Shown here piece by piece: positions 60,501 to 64,000 of a stretch of DNA of 64,000 nucleotides (positions are counted from its first letter, which is position 1; every line of letters begins with the position of its first letter). The stretch is taken from NCBI GenBank assembly GCA_914767715.1, contig OU612066.1:24342283-24406282 (forward strand), read 5' to 3'. The notes below the pieces were generated by a model that worked only from the letters and a program-made list of their open reading frames with translations, did not search any database and was not told the DNA's origin. The position numbers were made by a program, and so were the translations under genes. This stretch comes from Membranipora membranacea. Its lineage: Eukaryota; Bryozoa; Gymnolaemata; Cheilostomatida; Membraniporidae.

Positions 60501-61440
60501 TTCCTAGCTGTTGTTGCCTCAGAACCTCCTCTCGTCCAAGAAGGTCAAGATGGTCAGACGACTTATTTGTTTTGAGCCGACATCCTTGGCGCCTAACCCG
60601 AGTAGTGCCTGGTCTAGTGGACTATTTCCATAATCTGAGCCTTTCTCTGCATCATGGCAAACAGTAGCAGGAAGGTGATATGACTTTTTCACGCTCTAAT
60701 TTATTGTGAAACCTTTATTGTGAATGACGGAGACATATCATCTTAGCTCGCTCTTTACTGAGTGCACTGACCTTGGGGATATTTATGATGAGATTATCTC
60801 TATTGCACTCCAATTAACCTTATATCTTTGAGGAACTGTTGATTTTTCTTCGGAGCAAAATTGTTTTTCTCTATAAGTATGTGCCCTCTCTAATTTCTTT
60901 AAAATCCTTCGTGCAAACATCAAACTTATTAAATCAATAATAAACATTTATCATATACCCAGGACAGTTATAAGGCCTGCGACGCCTCATGTCTCAAGTC
61001 TGTTTTAGCGGCGTTACCAAAATTTCAATTCAGTTATATCGCTAAACATAGCCTGTTCTGCATACAGTTTATACAAACCATGAGCCCTGACCGTGCTCAA
61101 TATGTGGATGTACCAAAATCTAGGCGAGGTCAGGTTATTTTTATCACGGAAAAGCTGTATTCTGAGCTAACAGTACCCTAATATAATCCTGCACGGGCCG
61201 AATCGGACTCTGGTAGGGCTCTAGGTAGGGTATTCTGCAGTTTAGTTTGGTTAATTCATGGAAGTCATCACAAAATTGTATAAGACCTGCTATGTTTATT
61301 TTTATCTATCTTTTTTTCAGTGACAGTTGTCCTAGCAAATGATTTTTTTAAGATAATCACAAAACTCATGACTTCATAATGCTCATGAGACATATTGACT
61401 TATTACTCACTGTCTCTTCATGTAACTGGAAATAAATTGA
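57540..61440. repeat. Four degenerate tandem copies of a unit of about 1 kb
   Basis: An anchor (tgaccttgg then gatatttaaga or close variants) recurs near 57790, 58714, 59833 and 60766, about 920-1,120 bp apart. Around each anchor, long stretches match: an upstream segment with a gtagcagga..tgatatgactttt element (units 1 and 4), a downstream ttcacttgt..tgacttctctcatttcttt segment, a gaggcatcacatttct segment (units 1 and 3), and a ccctaggtag..ttctgcagtttagtttg segment (units 2-4). No copy has a convincing open frame. The array lies directly upstream of the minus-strand BRICHOS-like gene. Confidence 0.7.
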
Positions 61441-62805
61441 GAAGAGGAGTCGTCTAGATCAAGTCACCATAGTCATAATTTCAATTATTTTTTTTATATA
61501 TTTTCCCTATATTGGGGTTACCTCCCCTTTCAAGAAAATCACGTCACACCCATTATGTTTGCTCTTTGATATCTCAATTTCCCTGTGCGGTCATTTTAGG
61601 CACTGTAACTGCCCCAGAATGCAGTTGTAAAGTCACTTAACCTCAACCAATTCATTGACTATTTGTATTTTTCTGAAATCGCTTGACTGTGAGACAAAAT
61701 CATTTTTGAATGGACTGATACAGTTACCAACTGAAAACCCCTTAATCTGCTCTGGATTAGTAAGTGAGGCTGATGTTTCTTGCTGTGGTTTTCATTTGTA
61801 CTAGTTACTTTTTATGTATTACGATCAGTCGTTGATTTGATGCTTTTAATTGTTTTGCTAGTTTGTCCCATTTCTTCATTGTAAACACACTTGTATCCTT
61901 GTTTGTAGATTCATGGTTTTTCTCACAAATTTGTGAACTTCATGTTTATTTTTCAACAATCTTGACGCAGCCACAGGGACAGTGAAAAACTCTACAGCTA
62001 TATATGTCAGGATTGGACTAAGGTTAAGGGTGAGGACTTGTGGTATCTGAGGTCCAAGCTCAATTCTCTGCTCAGGCAGTCATTCTATTCATCCTAACTA
62101 GGTTCTTGTGGAACTGGACTACAAATATCGGATGTCCACTGTGCGTTTGTATCAACCCACATGCAGTTAAATGATCCCCTCCGCTTCTTCGATAGAAAGA
62201 GTAAGGGGTATAGGGTGCAATTTGGATACCATTGGTCCCACCACCTGTACACTAGAGGGGATAACTCTCTCCGCATTGAAGCATTATGTTGATTTCCGTT
62301 TTGACTAGAAAATATTATCATTCTTGTAAATTCAGTTGATATTATTAAATAATTATTTTCTGTAATTCACTTGTTGGAATCTTATGAGATTATAGTTGAG
62401 CTGTTCATCTATGTGTAAGTATTTAGATATGAGAAGTGCTGGTTTTGAATCCATGGAAGCTCTTATTTGCCCATATATCTGGCTGCATTTGTTGTACACA
62501 TTTTTCAACAATCTTATAATGTTCAGCCAGGATTGATTTCTTAGCCACTAATCTCACTTTGTGTGGTATAAGCAAATATTTTCTCTAAGGTATAACAGAA
62601 CTTGCTATCTTTGAGGAGTTGCTTTACTATCCTTTTTGCAGTGATTATTAACTTGTTATTGCTGCTCATTATTGAGGATAATAAATATATACTTTATTAT
62701 TGCCGATCAAAGTCAATGACAAATAAAGACAATGCATAAACAAAATAATAAAAACAAAGCATTCAGGTGTATTTATGAAAAATATCATTGTCTGTAAATG
62801 CTGTC
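61441..62805. other. Intergenic DNA without a supportable gene
   Basis: AT-rich sequence with no recognised gene. A minus-strand open frame of 75 codons at 62094-62321 contains CMWVDTNAQWTSDI but matches no family I can name. Confidence 0.45.
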
Positions 62806-63177
62806 CTATTTATAGAAACGGTGAATTCGGGCTTCCAAAAATATTTTGCACGGATGATTCTCATATTCTCTAACCCTTGCAATAATATATCGAAAGCAAA
62901 GAATATCAAGATGTATTTTTAGCTCTTCGAGCTTTAGCAAAGATAGTCTCTCTTCAAACTCTTCCTCATATGGAATCATAACTCTGGTGCAGAGCATTTG
63001 AAATCTCTCCAGTTTATCCTTATCATTTTGGGAGGTGTGTGGGAACCAGCATGGGGCTGCATATGATAAAACCGATAAAATTCTAGCTTTGTAAAATAAT
63101 ATCAGTGAATGAGATCTCACACCAGCTTTTCTTAGCTTTATAAGTACGTGAGTCTTCCATCCCTGTGGCTGCTTCAC
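62806..63177 (-). mobile_element. Fragment of a non-LTR retrotransposon reverse transcriptase (C-terminal end)
   Basis: The minus strand is open for 123 codons. It contains LRKAGVRSHSLILFYKARIL, SVLSYAAPCWFPH and DKLERFQMLCTRVMIPYEEE, then a C-terminal stretch ending HRFYK. The pattern of a helix, then L-S-Y-A-A-P-x-W, then L-E-R-x-Q, is the typical region after the catalytic palm in LINE reverse transcriptases (CR1/Jockey-like). The catalytic part is absent upstream, so this is a truncated relic. Confidence 0.72.
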
Positions 63178-64000
63178 GGCGGTTTAGATCCTTTGCCATT
63201 CACTGGGAGTTGTGCCTAATTGGCCATAGCTGCATGGCTTTGTGCGGTACCGGGCTATTGTGTTTTGTGTCCAATTATCTGCACTGATGGATTAATTTGG
63301 CGAGCAAATTCCTCAAGCCTTTAGTTGCCCTGTGAGCCTTGGTGTTTGAGGTTTTCCTCACAGGCTCAGTAAACTTGAGTTGTATAAACTTGAACTATAT
63401 TTATCTATTTTTCTGGGCAAAGGTAATATTTGGGGATTTACTAAAGGAGCAAAAAGGTATGTTATAAATTAAATTCTGTTTTCTGTAGGTTAAAATAATT
63501 CGACTCCAAGTTCACTTGACTTAATATCTCTTTTATTTCTCGGTACATTCAAAATTAATTAATAGGGTTTGGATTTGTGTTTATTTGATCTTTGAGTATA
63601 TTGTTCCTTATTATTATTTTTATGCACCACATTAATTGCACCATTTTCTATTCCAGTTTCACGGAACCTTCGGGGATTAAAATAAAACCTGTGATCCTGT
63701 GATACCATCAGTAATCTCTAAAATCTAATGTAAAATAATCAAGAAGCCTTGTGGTCCAGAACAATCCCCCCTCTAATAATCCATGTATAAGACAGACAAC
63801 TTTTGTTAATGTTTAAATCATCGTCTTAGCTGATTCGGTAATCGAATGCAACTTTATAAGTGCTACGATTCCCAAAGTGTGACAATTATTATTGATTATT
63901 GCCATGGGAAGGAGACTTTTGTTTCAATTGAAACATTTTTCTAAAGATTCTATAGTTTTACACAATTTCTAGCAGATAAAGCGATCGAAAAGACGTATGG
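63178..64000. other. Right edge of window, no gene seen
   Basis: The sequence next to 63177 may still be retrotransposon-derived but is not openly coding. The remainder is AT-rich with no supportable exon. Confidence 0.4.

Overview
The window is nuclear DNA of an animal: AT-rich, with many-exon genes and GT-AG introns of roughly 0.1-2.5 kb, hairpin transposon (MITE) copies in introns and a non-LTR retrotransposon relic. Protein content (a calponin/transgelin CH domain with UNC-87-type repeats, a SKI/SnoN-type SMAD co-repressor, a probable BRICHOS membrane protein) fits a metazoan, probably a marine invertebrate; a sponge or other early-branching lineage is a guess the sequence cannot settle.

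Layout. (1) 712-29516, plus strand: one very large actin-binding gene of at least 30 exons. It has a disordered N-terminal part, one calponin-homology (CH) domain, about 94 calponin-family (CLIK-type) repeats, a Gln-rich linker and three more repeats (counted in the 94) at the C-terminus. Two giant exons hold 32 and 41 repeats without an intron. The joined frame is about 4,533 residues; the start lies upstream of the window. (2) 29517-37670: about 8 kb with no supportable gene, only small repeats. (3) 37671-53793, plus strand: an 18-exon model of about 1,975 residues that stays in one frame across every junction. It has a SKI/DACH-like domain, a SKI-type SAND (SMAD4-binding) domain and a C-terminal coiled coil, so it is read as a divergent SKI/SnoN homologue. 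(4) 55879-57466, minus strand: a small type II membrane protein with a probable BRICHOS domain and a one-base frameshift in its third exon. (5) About 57540-61440: four degenerate copies of a roughly 1-kb unit just upstream of that gene. (6) 62806-63177, minus strand: the C-terminal end of a non-LTR reverse transcriptase.

The genes have no evident shared pathway. The first is cytoskeletal (predicted F-actin side binding and bundling by many weak repeats), the second nuclear (TGF-beta/SMAD transcriptional control), the third secretory pathway/membrane. The most unusual item is the giant calponin-repeat protein. Its repeat exons are nearly all multiples of 117 bp with every intron in the first Gly codon of a repeat, so the array can grow, shrink or be alternatively spliced without loss of frame. 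All exon boundaries are read by eye from splice signals and frame; no transcript evidence was available.
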